A DNA stretch of 64,000 nucleotides. It comes from Microvirga massiliensis. GTDB taxonomy: Bacteria; Pseudomonadota; Alphaproteobacteria; Rhizobiales; Beijerinckiaceae. The first letter of the stretch is position 1; each line of letters begins with the position of its first letter. The stretch covers positions 211,555 to 275,554 of the forward strand of contig NZ_LN811354.1 of the NCBI RefSeq assembly GCF_001006805.1. Direction: 5' to 3'. Shown one piece after another: positions 42,902 to 52,283 of the stretch. The notes below the pieces were generated by a model. It saw only the letters and a list, made by a program, of their open reading frames with translations. It had not been told where the DNA came from and searched no databases. A program made the position numbers and the translations under genes.

Positions 42902-44302
42902 TCAACCCTTCCTGCTGAGCGGCGGTGTCGTGCCGTCGCCGAGATCCCAGTAGAGTCCGGCCATCATCGCGAGACCTTCACGTGCGATGGCGACGGGCAG
43001 GTGCTCGTCCGGCGCATGCTGTGAGCAGCCCGGATAGGAATGCGGCACCCAGATCGTCCGCAGTTCCAGGACCTCGGAGAAGATGTCGTTGGGGAGCGAC
43101 CCGCCGAGATTCGGCAGGATTGCCGGCTTCTTGCCCGTGGTCCTCGCAAGAGAATCGACGGCCCAGCCGACCCAGGCATCTTCCGGGTCGAGGCGCGTCG
43201 CGTGGAAGATCTCGTCACGGCTCTTGGCGATCTGAACCATCGGGAAGCCGTGGCGGTCGAGGTGCCGGCGAAGCGCCGGCAGGACCTCGTTCGGGTCGAT
43301 GCCGACGACGAAGCGCAACTGGCAGCGCGCCCAGGCCTTGGGCGGCACGGCATTGACCGGGGTCTCGGGATTGCCGGCCTTCATGGCGAGCACGTCGAAG
43401 GAGCACCATCCGAACACCTGCTCGGCCGGCGTCAGGCCGGGCTCACCCCATTCCGGATCGATGGTCGGGCCGTCCGGACCGCCATCGACTTCGCAATCGG
43501 CCAGTACCCTGCGCACCGAGGCAGGCACTTCCTTCGGGACCCATTCGTGGATGCGGATCTGGCCCGTCGGTGAGGCGATCGTAGAAATTGCATGAGCGAG
43601 CTGAATAGCCGGATCCGAAAGGAGGCCGCCCCAGTTGCCGGAATGGTGGCCGCCATCGCGGGCATCGATCGTGAGATCGAAGGTCACCCCGCCGCGCGAA
43701 CCCAGGAAGATGGTCGGCCGCTCGGCATTGAGGCGCGGGCCGTCCGACGCGATGAGCACGTCGGCCTTCAGGAGTTCCTTCTGCTCGGTGCAGAGTTCGC
43801 GCAGGCCGGGCGAGCCCATCTCCTCGCCCATTTCGATGAGATATTTGGCATTGAAGCCGAGCTTCCCGCGCGTCTCCATTACCGCCCTCAACGCTGCGAT
43901 GTTGATGACGTGCTGGCCCTTGTTGTCGACCACGCCCCGCCCGTACCAGCGGTCGCCCATCTCCGTCAGCTTCCACGGTGACAGGCCCTCGCTCCAATCC
44001 TTGTCGAGACCGCGAATGACGTCGCCGTGGCCATAGCCGAGGATCGTCGGGAGGGCCGGATTCTCGATGCGTTCGGCATACAGGAACGGTCCCTTCGCAC
44101 GAGGGTGGTGCAGGGTGGTGCAGGTGAAGCCGAGACCCTCGAGAAGCGGGCGCATCTCGGTTTCGATATAGGCGGCGAGCGCTTCCGCCCGCTCCGGATT
44201 CTGGCTCTCGGTCGGCATGGCCACGAGGCGCGCGAGATCGGTCTTAAAGGCACCGGAGTCGAAATAGGTCTCGGCTCTCGTAATCGCGGCCTGGCGGGTC
44301 AT
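42902..44302 (-). CDS. M20-family metallopeptidase
   Basis: This 466-residue cytoplasmic dinuclear zinc amidohydrolase belongs to the M20/M25/M40 clan. Metal and catalytic residues are visible: TILGYGHGDVIRG with the first histidine and aspartate, YGRGVVDNKGQHVINIAALR, LIEMGEEMGSPGLREL with the catalytic glutamate pair, VLIASDGPRLN, and near the end PHSYPGCSQHAPDEHLP with the last zinc histidine. A dimerisation domain lies between (about residues 200-320). Such enzymes split dipeptides or N-acyl amino acids. Its place 96 bp behind a peptide importer on the same strand suggests it cleaves what that importer brings in. Confidence 0.88.
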   Translation of the reverse strand: MTRQAAITRAETYFDSGAFKTDLARLVAMPTESQNPERAEALAAYIETEMRPLLEGLGFTCTTLHHPRAKGPFLYAERIENPALPTILGYGHGDVIRGLDKDWSEGLSPWKLTEMGDRWYGRGVVDNKGQHVINIAALRAVMETRGKLGFNAKYLIEMGEEMGSPGLRELCTEQKELLKADVLIASDGPRLNAERPTIFLGSRGGVTFDLTIDARDGGHHSGNWGGLLSDPAIQLAHAISTIASPTGQIRIHEWVPKEVPASVRRVLADCEVDGGPDGPTIDPEWGEPGLTPAEQVFGWCSFDVLAMKAGNPETPVNAVPPKAWARCQLRFVVGIDPNEVLPALRRHLDRHGFPMVQIAKSRDEIFHATRLDPEDAWVGWAVDSLARTTGKKPAILPNLGGSLPNDIFSEVLELRTIWVPHSYPGCSQHAPDEHLPVAIAREGLAMMAGLYWDLGDGTTPPLSRKG

Positions 44303-44398
44303 CGGGGGAATTACCTCTCGGTTGCTGTGAAGAATGGATGGCGCGGCCCCGGCGTTGATCTGCAGCGCCGCATCTCAGCCGTCCGGATGGTTGGGGAG

Positions 44399-45376
44399 TT
44401 ATTGAGTGGGCGCGGGGACCTGTCCCGGCTCGTACAGATGACAGGTCACTGCGTCCCGGTCGAAGCGCACGAGGCGCGGCTCCAGGGAACTGCATTGCGG
44501 CTGCCGCTCCGGGCAGCGCGGATGGAACGGGCAGCCGGGCGGCGGATTGAGGGGATCCGGAAAGGCGAGGCCGAGCCCCGTCTCGGGGATTCCCTGGCCC
44601 GGCTCGGGCGTCAGGACGGAGGCCAGGAGCGCCTTGGTGTAGGGGTGGCGCGGTGTCTTGAAGAGCGTGGCAGTCTCGGCGAGTTCCACGACACGGCCAA
44701 GATACATCACCGCCACCCGCGTCGCGATGTGCTCGACCACGGCGAGGTTATGGCTGATGAAGACGTAGGTCAGGCCGAACTCGCGTCGCAAATCCATGAG
44801 CAGGTTCAGGATCTGCGACTGCACGGAGACGTCGAGCGCGGAGGTCGGCTCGTCGCAGACGACGATCTCCGGATTCATGATCAGCGCGCGGGCGATCGCC
44901 ACGCGCTGGCGCTGGCCGCCCGACAACTCGCGCGGATACCGGTCCGCGAAACGCTTAGGCAGGCCGACCTTGTCGAGGATCTCGAGCGTGCGTTTCCGCC
45001 GCTCGGCGGCCGTGCCGATCCCGTGCACCTCGAGCGGGAAGGCCACGATGGACGCGATCGTGCGGCGTGGATTGAGCGAGGAATACGGATCCTGGAAGAC
45101 CGGCTGTACCCGCCGCGCCATGCCTTTGCGGCCGAGCGACCGGATGTCGGTGCCGTCCAATGTGATGCCGCCCTGGGTCGGCGGCAGGAGGCCGAGGAGC
45201 ATGCGGGCGAGAGTGGACTTGCCGCAGCCGGATTCGCCAACGATCCCGAGCACCTCGCCCTTGCGGATATCGAGGCTGATGCCGTTGACGGCGTGGAGGG
45301 TTCGCCGTGGCTTGAACATGCCCTGACTCACCTCGAACTGGCGGGTCAGGTCGCGAGCTTCGAGGAGCGGCATCAT
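44399..45376 (-). CDS. Peptide ABC transporter, ATPase DppF/OppF type
   Basis: The 325-residue ATPase shows Walker [41 protein letters not shown] (Q-loop region typical of Opp ATPases), signature [20 protein letters not shown] and Walker [17 protein letters not shown]. The C-terminal oligopeptide domain PPPGCPFHPRCPERQPQCSS has four cysteines, which in some relatives bind an iron-sulfur cluster. Its start overlaps the end of the DppD-type gene by 4 bp. Together they power the importer encoded from 49866 down to 44399. Confidence 0.91.
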   Translation of the reverse strand: MMPLLEARDLTRQFEVSQGMFKPRRTLHAVNGISLDIRKGEVLGIVGESGCGKSTLARMLLGLLPPTQGGITLDGTDIRSLGRKGMARRVQPVFQDPYSSLNPRRTIASIVAFPLEVHGIGTAAERRKRTLEILDKVGLPKRFADRYPRELSGGQRQRVAIARALIMNPEIVVCDEPTSALDVSVQSQILNLLMDLRREFGLTYVFISHNLAVVEHIATRVAVMYLGRVVELAETATLFKTPRHPYTKALLASVLTPEPGQGIPETGLGLAFPDPLNPPPGCPFHPRCPERQPQCSSLEPRLVRFDRDAVTCHLYEPGQVPAPTQ

Positions 45377-46347
45377 GCTGCGTTCTCCAGGATGCAGCGC
45401 CAGCGCTGGCCGTTGATCGCAGACTGGACAGGCACGGTCGCCGAACAGACCTCACGAGAATGGCTGCAGCGGTCACGAAAGCTGCAGCCACGGATTTCGC
45501 CGACAAGAGATGGAACGACGCCCGGAATGACGCCGAGCTTTCCGCCCGGGGTGGTTCGGCCCGGCACCGGAATGCAGTCGATCAGCCCCCGCGTGTAGGG
45601 GTGCCGTGGATTCGTGAAGAGGGAGGATGCCAGTCCTTCCTCGACGATCTCGCCGGCATACATGACCGCGACTCGGTCGGCGATGCGCGCCACGATGCCG
45701 AGATCGTGGGTGATGAGTACCATCGCGATGCCGAGTTCGCGCTGCAGGTCCGCCAGGAGCCGCAGGATCTGTGCCTGAATCGTCACGTCGAGGGCCGTCG
45801 TCGGCTCGTCCGCGATCAGCAGGTCCGGCCCGCACATCAGCGCCATGGCGATCATGACGCGCTGGCGCAAGCCGCCGGAGAGCTGATGCGGATATTGGCC
45901 GAGGCGCTCGGCCGCCGACGCGATGCCGACCTTCTCGAGGAGATAAACGGCGCGGTCGCGGGCTTCGGCTTCGCTGGCGTTCCGATGCTGGCGATAGACC
46001 TCCACGAGCTGGTTGCCGATCGTGTAGGCCGGGTTCAGCGCCGTCATGGGTTCCTGGAAGATCATCGCCATGCGGTCGCCGCGCAGCGCGTTGATGCGTT
46101 TCCGGCCGGCCTTGCCGAGATCCTCTCCCGCGAAGGCGATGCGTCGGGCGCTTCGGGTTGCGGCCTTGGGCAGAAGGTCCATGATCGCAAGCGATGTCAT
46201 GGACTTGCCGCAGCCGGACTCTCCGACGAGGCACAAGGTCTCGCCGCGTTTCACGGAAAAGGAAATGTCCCGCACCGCATGGAGAGGGCCGCGGGCCGTG
46301 GCGATGTCGACGCTCAGACCGTCGACCTCGAGGATGACGTCGCTCAT
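45373..46347 (-). CDS. Peptide ABC transporter, ATPase DppD/OppD type
   Basis: This 324-residue ATPase shows Walker [41 protein letters not shown], signature [20 protein letters not shown], Walker [21 protein letters not shown] and the H-loop [20 protein letters not shown]. The C-terminal domain contains [15 protein letters not shown], the cysteine-bearing end of Opp/Dpp ATPases. It begins 4 bp after the end of the second permease and overlaps the next ATPase by 4 bp, so the operon is tightly coupled. Confidence 0.91.
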   Translation of the reverse strand: MSDVILEVDGLSVDIATARGPLHAVRDISFSVKRGETLCLVGESGCGKSMTSLAIMDLLPKAATRSARRIAFAGEDLGKAGRKRINALRGDRMAMIFQEPMTALNPAYTIGNQLVEVYRQHRNASEAEARDRAVYLLEKVGIASAAERLGQYPHQLSGGLRQRVMIAMALMCGPDLLIADEPTTALDVTIQAQILRLLADLQRELGIAMVLITHDLGIVARIADRVAVMYAGEIVEEGLASSLFTNPRHPYTRGLIDCIPVPGRTTPGGKLGVIPGVVPSLVGEIRGCSFRDRCSHSREVCSATVPVQSAINGQRWRCILENAA

Positions 46348-46351
46348 GGCC

Positions 46352-47245
46352 CTAGGTCCGCCCTTCCGGTGAAATCACGTCGCGTAGGCCGTCGCCGGCG
46401 AGATTGATCGCGAAAATCAGCACTGCCAGAGCCGTTCCCGGAATGGCGATGAGCCAGAACGAGAAGAACATGTACGCCTTCGCCTCGGCGATCATGAGGC
46501 CCCAGGAGGGGAGGGGAGGCTGCACTCCGAGGCCCAGGAACGAGAGAGCGGCTTCCAGCAGGATGGCGCTGGCGGCCTCGAGGGTTGCGACCACGATGAG
46601 GTGAGGGGCGATGTTCGGCAGCACCTCCTGAACGATGATGCGTGTCGTCGACGCCCCGGCTGCCTCTGCGGCCGCCACATAGTCCAGGGATCGCACTTGC
46701 TGGGTCGCGCTGCGCATCACGACGGCGAAGCGATCCCACTTGAGGAGACCGAGCACCAGGATCACGATCCAGAGGGAGCCGCCGACCATCGCGACCACGG
46801 CGAGGGCCACCAGGATAACCGGCATCGAAAGGCGTGTCGTGACGATGAAGGTCATCAGCAGGTCGACCTTGCCGCCGAAATAGCCGGCGGCCAGGCCCAT
46901 CGTGGTTCCGATGATGCCGGAGATCAGGACCACGCTGACGCCGATCAGCAGCGAGATCCGGCCGCCGTAGAGGACGCGGGAGAGGTAGTCGCGGCCGAGC
47001 TGGTCGGTCCCGAGCGGGTGCAGCCAGGATCCCTTCTCGTACCACACGGGCGGCACGTTCCGGAGCGCGAGATTCTGCGCATAGGGATCGTGCGGCGCGA
47101 TCAGCGGCGCGAGCAGGGCCAGAACCACGATCACGGCGAGAATGCCGGCGCCGACCACGAACGCTTTCTGCCCGAAAAACCGGCGGACGAGCTGCATCCC
47201 TGGCGATGGTTCTGCGACGGGAATCGAAAGGGCCGAATCGGTCAT
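46352..47245 (-). CDS. Peptide ABC transporter, permease DppC type
   Basis: This 297-residue permease has an N-terminal OppC_N segment (AFVVGAGILAVIVVLALLAP, then HDPYAQNL) and five further helices. The coupling motif appears as YVAAAEAAGASTTRIIVQEV with LPNIAPHLIV, the EAA loop contacting the ATPases. LHPLGTDQLGRDYLSRVLYG is the family signature. I place the start at CAT 47243-47245 (MTDSALSIPV), directly after the DppB stop; 15 extra residues in the longer frame overlap that gene. Confidence 0.9.
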   Translation of the reverse strand: MTDSALSIPVAEPSPGMQLVRRFFGQKAFVVGAGILAVIVVLALLAPLIAPHDPYAQNLALRNVPPVWYEKGSWLHPLGTDQLGRDYLSRVLYGGRISLLIGVSVVLISGIIGTTMGLAAGYFGGKVDLLMTFIVTTRLSMPVILVALAVVAMVGGSLWIVILVLGLLKWDRFAVVMRSATQQVRSLDYVAAAEAAGASTTRIIVQEVLPNIAPHLIVVATLEAASAILLEAALSFLGLGVQPPLPSWGLMIAEAKAYMFFSFWLIAIPGTALAVLIFAINLAGDGLRDVISPEGRT

Positions 47246-47246
47246 A

Positions 47247-48164
47247 TCAGGCCACCCGGATGCGCGGATCGAGCCACGCGTTGGCGACATCGGAGGCGAG
47301 CGTCAGCAGCACGTAGAGGACCGAGAGGAGCAGGACCACCACCTGCATCACCGGGAAATCCTTGTAGGTGATGCTCTGGTAGGCGAGGTAGCCGAGCCCA
47401 TCGAGGGCGAAGATCGTCTCGATGACCACCGAGCCGCCGAGGAGGTAGCCGAGCTGCACCGCGGTCAGCGCCACCACCGGCACGATAGCGTTGCGCAAGG
47501 CATGCTTGAAGATGACCTTGCTGGTCGGCAGGCCCTTGGCGCGCGCCGTGCGGATGTAATCGGCGGACAGGACCTCGATCATCCCGGCTCGGATCAGGCG
47601 CATGAAGGCCGGCGCCACGTAATAGCCGAGCGCGATCGTCGGCATCACGAAATGCAGCCATGTGCCCGAGCCCGAAACGGGCAGCCAGCGGAGGGTGATC
47701 GAGAAGATCATCACGAGGATGAGCGCGAAGAAAAAGTTCGGCAGGGCCTGGCCGACGACGGCGATCGCAAGCGCGAGCCGGTCGATCCAGCTATTGGCGT
47801 AAACCGCGGCGAGAACGCCGAGCGGCACCGAGATGAGCAGCGCAAAACCGAGTGACGCGAAGCCGAGGATGATCGTCGTCGGCAGCTTGTCGAGAACGAG
47901 TTTGCTCACCTCCGTCTTGAAGTAGAGAGAAGTTCCGAAATCGCCCCTGAGCGTCTGCCATAGCCAGTCGAGATACTGCACGATCAGGGGGCGATCGAGG
48001 CCGTAGGTCTTCCGGATCAGTTCGATGGCTTCCTGTTGCGCTCCCTCGCCCGCAATCGCGGTCGCGATATCGCCCGAGAGACGCAGGAGAAAGAAGGCGA
48101 TAACCGAGACCGCGAGCGCCACGAGAAGCGCGAGACCCAGTCGTTTGAGGATATAGCCGAACAC
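47247..48164 (-). CDS. Peptide ABC transporter, permease DppB type
   Basis: The 305-residue inner-membrane permease has six helices: FGYILKRLGLALLVALAVSV, then a periplasmic loop (YGLDRPLIVQYLDWLWQTLR, GDFGTSLYF), followed by the transport core. The EAA motif is YIRTARAKGLPTSKVIFKHA with LRNAIVPVV. The start is GTG 48164 with GGAG upstream; an open frame reaching to 48314 has no resemblance to the family. It lies 169 bp after the binding-protein gene. Confidence 0.9.
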   Translation of the reverse strand: MFGYILKRLGLALLVALAVSVIAFFLLRLSGDIATAIAGEGAQQEAIELIRKTYGLDRPLIVQYLDWLWQTLRGDFGTSLYFKTEVSKLVLDKLPTTIILGFASLGFALLISVPLGVLAAVYANSWIDRLALAIAVVGQALPNFFFALILVMIFSITLRWLPVSGSGTWLHFVMPTIALGYYVAPAFMRLIRAGMIEVLSADYIRTARAKGLPTSKVIFKHALRNAIVPVVALTAVQLGYLLGGSVVIETIFALDGLGYLAYQSITYKDFPVMQVVVLLLSVLYVLLTLASDVANAWLDPRIRVA

Positions 48165-48333
48165 GGCATTGCTCCGTGGTTGGCCGGCATTAGGGCCAAC
48201 TGCCTGCCCGGGCGCTTGCGTGCGGCAGTCCCGAGGCAGGGAACCGATACAGTTCGTTCGATCCGAAAGGTGCGGAAGGAAATGCAGGCGGGATGACCGA
48301 ACAGGCCATCCCACCCGAAGGCCGCGCGGGCCC

Positions 48334-49866
48334 TTACTTCCAGGTCATCTCCCAGAAGCGGGGCATCTCGTCCGGATAAGCCTTGAAGTTCAGATCCGAC
48401 GAGGCGACGTAGTAGACCGGCAGCGAATAGAGCGGCACCGCATAGGCCTTGTCGGCAATGCGCTTCAGGGCACCCTTGTAAGCCTCCTTGCGGACCTCCG
48501 GATCGACCGAGTTGTCCCCTTTTCCGAGGAGATCCCGCACCTCGGGGTCGCGGGTGATGTCCTCCGACCGGAACGCGAAGTAGTTCGGCGTCGCGGCGGA
48601 AACGTCGTTGACCGAGAACGAGCCCCAGGTCTGGTGCGTGAGCATCGCCTTGCCGCTGGCGACGAGCTCGCGCATGGCGGCGTATTGCAGGAAGCGCAGG
48701 TTCGTCTTGATGCCGACCGCCTGCAGGTAGCCGATCAGCGCTTCGGTTTGGTTGCGCTCACGATAGGCGACGATATCGAGCTGGAGTCCGTTGGGGAATC
48801 CGGCTTCGGCCAGAAGCTGCTTCGATTTTGCAGGATCGTAGGCGTAGCGCGTCGCACCCTCGTCCGTGCAGCCGAATTGGCTCGGGAAGCAGATCGTGTG
48901 GAGGACGCGCGAGCCTGCGCCGACGATCGACTTCACCATGCCCTCGCGGTCGATCGCATGGATGATCGCCTTGCGCACGCGCTCGTCCTTGAGCGCCGGG
49001 GCGGGCGTGTTGTCGAGCGTGTTGATCTGCATGAAGACGATGCGCATCGTCTCGCCGGAGACGACCTGCAGATGCGGGACGGCCTGGAGCTGGTCGGCCT
49101 GATCCTTGGGCACGTGCATGATGAAGTCGAGGCCGTTCGAGATGACCTCGGCCATCTGCGTCTGGCGATCCGGGATGAAGCGGATCTCGATCTTGGCGAT
49201 CGTCGGCTGCGGCTTCGGAGAATCCTTGAAGTAGTCCGCGTTCTTCTCGAGCGTGATCGACTTGCCGGGGACGTAGTTCGTCACCTTGTAGGGGCCCGAG
49301 CCGACGGGCTTGTCATTCTGACCCTTCGGGCCGACCTTCTCGTAATATTCGTTCGGATGGATGACGACCGGGCCCGCGAGATACTCGATAGCCGCCGGGA
49401 AAACCTGCTTGGTCGTGATGCGGACCTTGTATTTGTCGAGCTTCTCGGCCTTCTCGATCCAGCTGACGTTGTTCTGGGTAACGACCTTGTTCTCGGGCTT
49501 CGAAACGAAGTTCAACGTGTAGACGACGTCGTCCGCATCGAACTCCTCGCCGTTGTGGAACTTCACGCCCTGCCGCAGATCGAACTCGATGGTCCGGTCG
49601 TCGATCTGCCGCCACCCGGTCGCGAGTTGGCCCTTATATTCGTTGGTGTTGGGATCACGGTAGACGAGCGTGTCCCAGACGTGCTGGCCGATGATGACGC
49701 CGATCCGGACGTTGTTGAAGAACGGGTCGACGCTTTCCGGCGCCTGGTCGTAGGCGAAGCGGATGGTGTTGTCGGCTTTTCCTGCGAGAGCAGGGCCTGC
49801 GAGCACTCCGGAGAGAAGTGCGGTCGAAGCCAAGCCCGTGATGGCTGTCTTGCGCATGAAGCTCAT
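48334..49866 (-). CDS. Peptide ABC transporter, substrate-binding protein (DppA/SBP family 5)
   Basis: This 510-residue periplasmic protein begins with a signal peptide (MSFMRKTAITGLASTALLSG, cut after ALAG). The SBP_bac_5 fold shows in TIRFAYDQAPESVDPFFNNV, GQHVWDTLVYRDPNTNEYKG, TIEFDLRQGVKFHNGEEFDA, PVGSGPYKVTNYVPGKSITL and VRKAIIHAIDREGMVKSIVG. Family members bind dipeptides, oligopeptides, opines or nickel. It is divergently transcribed from the LysR gene at 50040 and is the likely target of that regulator. Confidence 0.9.
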   Translation of the reverse strand: MSFMRKTAITGLASTALLSGVLAGPALAGKADNTIRFAYDQAPESVDPFFNNVRIGVIIGQHVWDTLVYRDPNTNEYKGQLATGWRQIDDRTIEFDLRQGVKFHNGEEFDADDVVYTLNFVSKPENKVVTQNNVSWIEKAEKLDKYKVRITTKQVFPAAIEYLAGPVVIHPNEYYEKVGPKGQNDKPVGSGPYKVTNYVPGKSITLEKNADYFKDSPKPQPTIAKIEIRFIPDRQTQMAEVISNGLDFIMHVPKDQADQLQAVPHLQVVSGETMRIVFMQINTLDNTPAPALKDERVRKAIIHAIDREGMVKSIVGAGSRVLHTICFPSQFGCTDEGATRYAYDPAKSKQLLAEAGFPNGLQLDIVAYRERNQTEALIGYLQAVGIKTNLRFLQYAAMRELVASGKAMLTHQTWGSFSVNDVSAATPNYFAFRSEDITRDPEVRDLLGKGDNSVDPEVRKEAYKGALKRIADKAYAVPLYSLPVYYVASSDLNFKAYPDEMPRFWEMTWK

Positions 49867-49993
49867 ATCGATGCCCCGGAAGTTGTGAACGTTCGTTGTT
49901 GTCCTGGAAGGTTACCCCTGCCGCCTGGCATCGCCATCGACCGGGGCTAAGGCGCGGCCTAATGTGCCAAGGCAGAGTCCTTGCTTCCATAAG

Positions 49994-50013
49994 AATGATT
50001 CGAAAGGATCATT
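49994..50013. promoter_or_regulatory. Dyad in the dppA-LysR divergent region, probable LysR operator
   Basis: AATGATTCGAAAGGATCATT has 6-bp inverted arms (AATGAT/ATCATT) around an 8-bp centre and the T-N11-A shape of LysR-type binding sites. It lies 27 bp before the LysR start codon and in front of the leftward dpp operon, the normal position for autoregulation and divergent control. Confidence 0.55.
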
Positions 50014-50039
50014 GCCGAAATGGCAAATCAGGAGGCAGA

Positions 50040-50993
50040 ATGCAGCCATCCGCCCTACGGTACTTCCTGGAAGTCGCACGGACCGGCTCCCTCAGTGCAG
50101 CTGCCGGACGGCTGCACATTGCCACCTCCGCGATCAGCCGACAGATCTCGCGACTCGAGGAGGAACTCGGCACACCCCTCTTCGACCGCCGTCCCCGCGG
50201 CATGGCATTGACTCATGCGGGGCGGCTGCTGGCCTCGTACGCCCGCAGGGCGGTGCTGGAGGGGGATGAGATCGTCAGCGAGATCCGGGCGCTCAGCAGC
50301 GATGCGACCCGTGGCCTCATCCGGCTCGGCGTCACTGAAGGTCTGGCCGTCAGTTTCCTCCCGGAGATGATCCATGCCTTTCGCCTGGAGCGGCCTCATA
50401 TGCTCTTCGATGTCAGGGTCATGTCGCCGGCACAGGTCGTCACCTGCGTGCAGGAGGGGGAGGTCGAGATCGGTCTCACCTTCTCCCTCTCTCCGGAGGA
50501 CGGCGTGGAAATCCGCTGGCAGCGGGCGGTCTCCGCCTACGCCTTCGCGGGCAAGACGCATCCGCTGGTCGGGCACGGCCCGATAACGATCGAGGAGATT
50601 TCCGAGCATCCCGTCGCGATTCTGGATAGCGGAGCCACCGTGCGCCGGGTCCTCGACATGTATTGCGCGACAAGGGGCATCTTGCTGAAGCCGGCGCTTA
50701 GCTCCTCGAACCTCGCCAGCGTGCTGCATTTCTGCCGGCTCGGTCCCGCCATGACCTTCGCCTCCTATATCTCGGCACGGGCCGCTGTCCGCGATGGCCA
50801 CCTCGCGGTCGTGCCGCTCCGGGAGACGAACTTCCTGGAGCGCAACCTCCAGATCCTGACGATGCTCGGACGGACCCTTCCGCAGACGACGCGAGATTTT
50901 CTCGAACGACTGGTCATGGAACTGGAGGCACCCGACACGCTTCACCCCCCGCCAGCTGCATGGGCGACCGGGGCGAAGCGTTCGCAGTCCTGA
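50040..50993 (+). CDS. LysR-family transcriptional regulator
   Basis: The 317-residue regulator has an N-terminal winged helix, ALRYFLEVARTGSLSAAAGR with LHIATSAISRQISRLEEELG and TPLFDRRPRGMALTHAGRLL. The effector domain contains LIRLGVTEGLAVSFLPEMIH and AILDSGATVRRVLDMYCATR. The ATG at 50040 has AGGAGG 4 nt upstream. It sits between two divergent peptide-type importers and probably controls the leftward one, perhaps both. The inducer is unknown but may be a peptide or amine carried by these systems. Confidence 0.9.
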   Translation: MQPSALRYFLEVARTGSLSAAAGRLHIATSAISRQISRLEEELGTPLFDRRPRGMALTHAGRLLASYARRAVLEGDEIVSEIRALSSDATRGLIRLGVTEGLAVSFLPEMIHAFRLERPHMLFDVRVMSPAQVVTCVQEGEVEIGLTFSLSPEDGVEIRWQRAVSAYAFAGKTHPLVGHGPITIEEISEHPVAILDSGATVRRVLDMYCATRGILLKPALSSSNLASVLHFCRLGPAMTFASYISARAAVRDGHLAVVPLRETNFLERNLQILTMLGRTLPQTTRDFLERLVMELEAPDTLHPPPAAWATGAKRSQS

Positions 50994-51071
50994 AACGGGG
51001 CAGGCGGGCTCCGCCAGACGCGGGCCATATGTACCGTCCGGGCGTCCGCCCGGCTCGGGCAGGAGGATGCA

Positions 51072-51320
51072 TCACTGCGTCTCGCCGCGGCGGTCGGCTC
51101 CGTCCTGCAGGGCGTCGAACCCGCGGGGCGTCAGCTCAATGGTTCGGGAATCCGGAGCAATCAGGTAGCCCGCCTCCACCAGTTCGGAAATCCCGACGGC
51201 AATGGCCGGGGCCGTGCCGAGACGGGCCTCCAACTCGGGAATCGTCATGCGCGCCCCGGGACGCCGGTGCGTCTGATGAAGGATCTGAAGGATTTCGCGT
51301 GCGGTCTCGCTGAAACGCAT
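51072..51320 (-). CDS. Small winged-helix DNA-binding protein
   Basis: This 82-residue protein is one winged helix: MRFSETAREILQILHQTHRR, RMTIPELEARLGTAPAIAVG, ISELVEAGYLIAPDSRTIEL, TPRGFDALQDG. The order of helix, turn, recognition helix and wing is clear. The start at CAT 51318-51320 has only weak ribosome binding. It is convergent with the LysR gene. It may be a local regulator, but no target is visible. Confidence 0.62.
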   Translation of the reverse strand: MRFSETAREILQILHQTHRRPGARMTIPELEARLGTAPAIAVGISELVEAGYLIAPDSRTIELTPRGFDALQDGADRRGETQ

Positions 51321-51536
51321 GAGAGCACCCCGCTGTGACGCAATGGCCCCTGTGCCGGTCACGCCGCATCCCGATGGAGGCGCGTCACGAGGTCGAGGCA
51401 GCCATGACGCCCGGGAGATCCGGCGGCAGGCGGTCACGGCTCGGCCTGCGAGATCGCCCGCCCGGGCTCGATGGAGCAACTGGGCGGGCGATCTGCCTAC
51501 GAGCAGCATCGCTCTTGAGGCTTCGCCAGCTCCGCC

Positions 51537-51890
51537 TTAGCGGTGCGGGCTGCTGCTCTCGCTCATGCGCCGGGTCATATAGTCGCCCGACCGTGAATGC
51601 TGGCCGAACATCAGCCAAGCGAGGCCGAAGCCGATCGCGCCGGCGACCATCCAACCGGTGAGCGTCGTCCCGTCGACATTGCCGAGCGCCTGACTGCCCT
51701 GCCGATAGTAGCGCTCGCCCTGCTCATAGGCGTCATCCCACATCTCGGACGCACTGTCCGCGACATTGCGCATCGCGCTCTGAGCCTGCTCGGAGTAGCT
51801 TCCGCCCGTTCCTCCGTGCATGCCTTGGCCGCCACTTCCGCCCTGATAGCGCGAAGTGGAACCACCCATGTTTCCAGCCTGTCCAGCCAT
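51537..51890 (-). CDS. Glycine-rich small membrane-anchored protein
   Basis: This 117-residue product has a Gly/Ser/Gln-rich start (MAGQAGNMGGSTSRYQGGSG), a helical middle (SEQAQSAMRNVADSASEMWD) and one membrane helix (GWMVAGAIGFGLAWLMFGQH) before a short charged tail. The start ATG 51890 has GGAGG 6 nt upstream and is preferred to the in-frame ATG two codons earlier. The plan of a flexible start, an amphipathic helix and a single transmembrane segment resembles ElaB/YqjD-type or CsbD-like stress proteins, without a firm match. Confidence 0.65.
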   Translation of the reverse strand: MAGQAGNMGGSTSRYQGGSGGQGMHGGTGGSYSEQAQSAMRNVADSASEMWDDAYEQGERYYRQGSQALGNVDGTTLTGWMVAGAIGFGLAWLMFGQHSRSGDYMTRRMSESSSPHR

Positions 51891-52283
51891 CTTCATCCTC
51901 CAATCGAAAGGTCGCAACGACGACAGCTTAACGTCGCCCCAAGAAGGCGCGTTCCATGCGACCGTATCGAAGGGCATGGAGAGAGGGCTGCTCCTTTGTT
52001 CCAGGACCGGCTCGTGCGGATCCGCACGGTCGAGCTCGGATCCGATCCACGTGCCGGATCAGGAGCTTGGGAGGTCGGGCTCGGTAATCGACGCCCGAAG
52101 ACGAGCTAAGGTCGACCTGGGAATATCGGCCTTTGCGCCTCCAGCGAGCGTCCGGGCGCCTGATCGGACCGGCCGGTCCGGGTTTTCGAACCGGGCTGGC
52201 GTTTGCGGCCGGCGTGTTGCACAACCCGCAAAGGGCCGGAGGGCATGCCGGCCGCCGATGACAGAATTGTGGGAGGAGAGTCG
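51891..52283. other. 393 bp leader region of the second peptide-importer operon
   Basis: No gene is supported. The region includes the palindrome GGACCGGCCGGTCC near 52168 and ends with the ribosome site GGGAGGAG. Promoter elements could not be fixed by eye. Confidence 0.35.

Noticed and set aside
44027..45598. 523-codon plus-strand frame opposite M20 peptidase and ABC ATPases
   Set aside because: It crosses two genes with unmistakable Walker and signature motifs, and no domain is seen in the shadow.
48169..49950. 593-codon plus-strand frame opposite the DppA-type gene
   Set aside because: Antisense shadow; the minus strand encodes a signal peptide and the SBP family 5 motifs.
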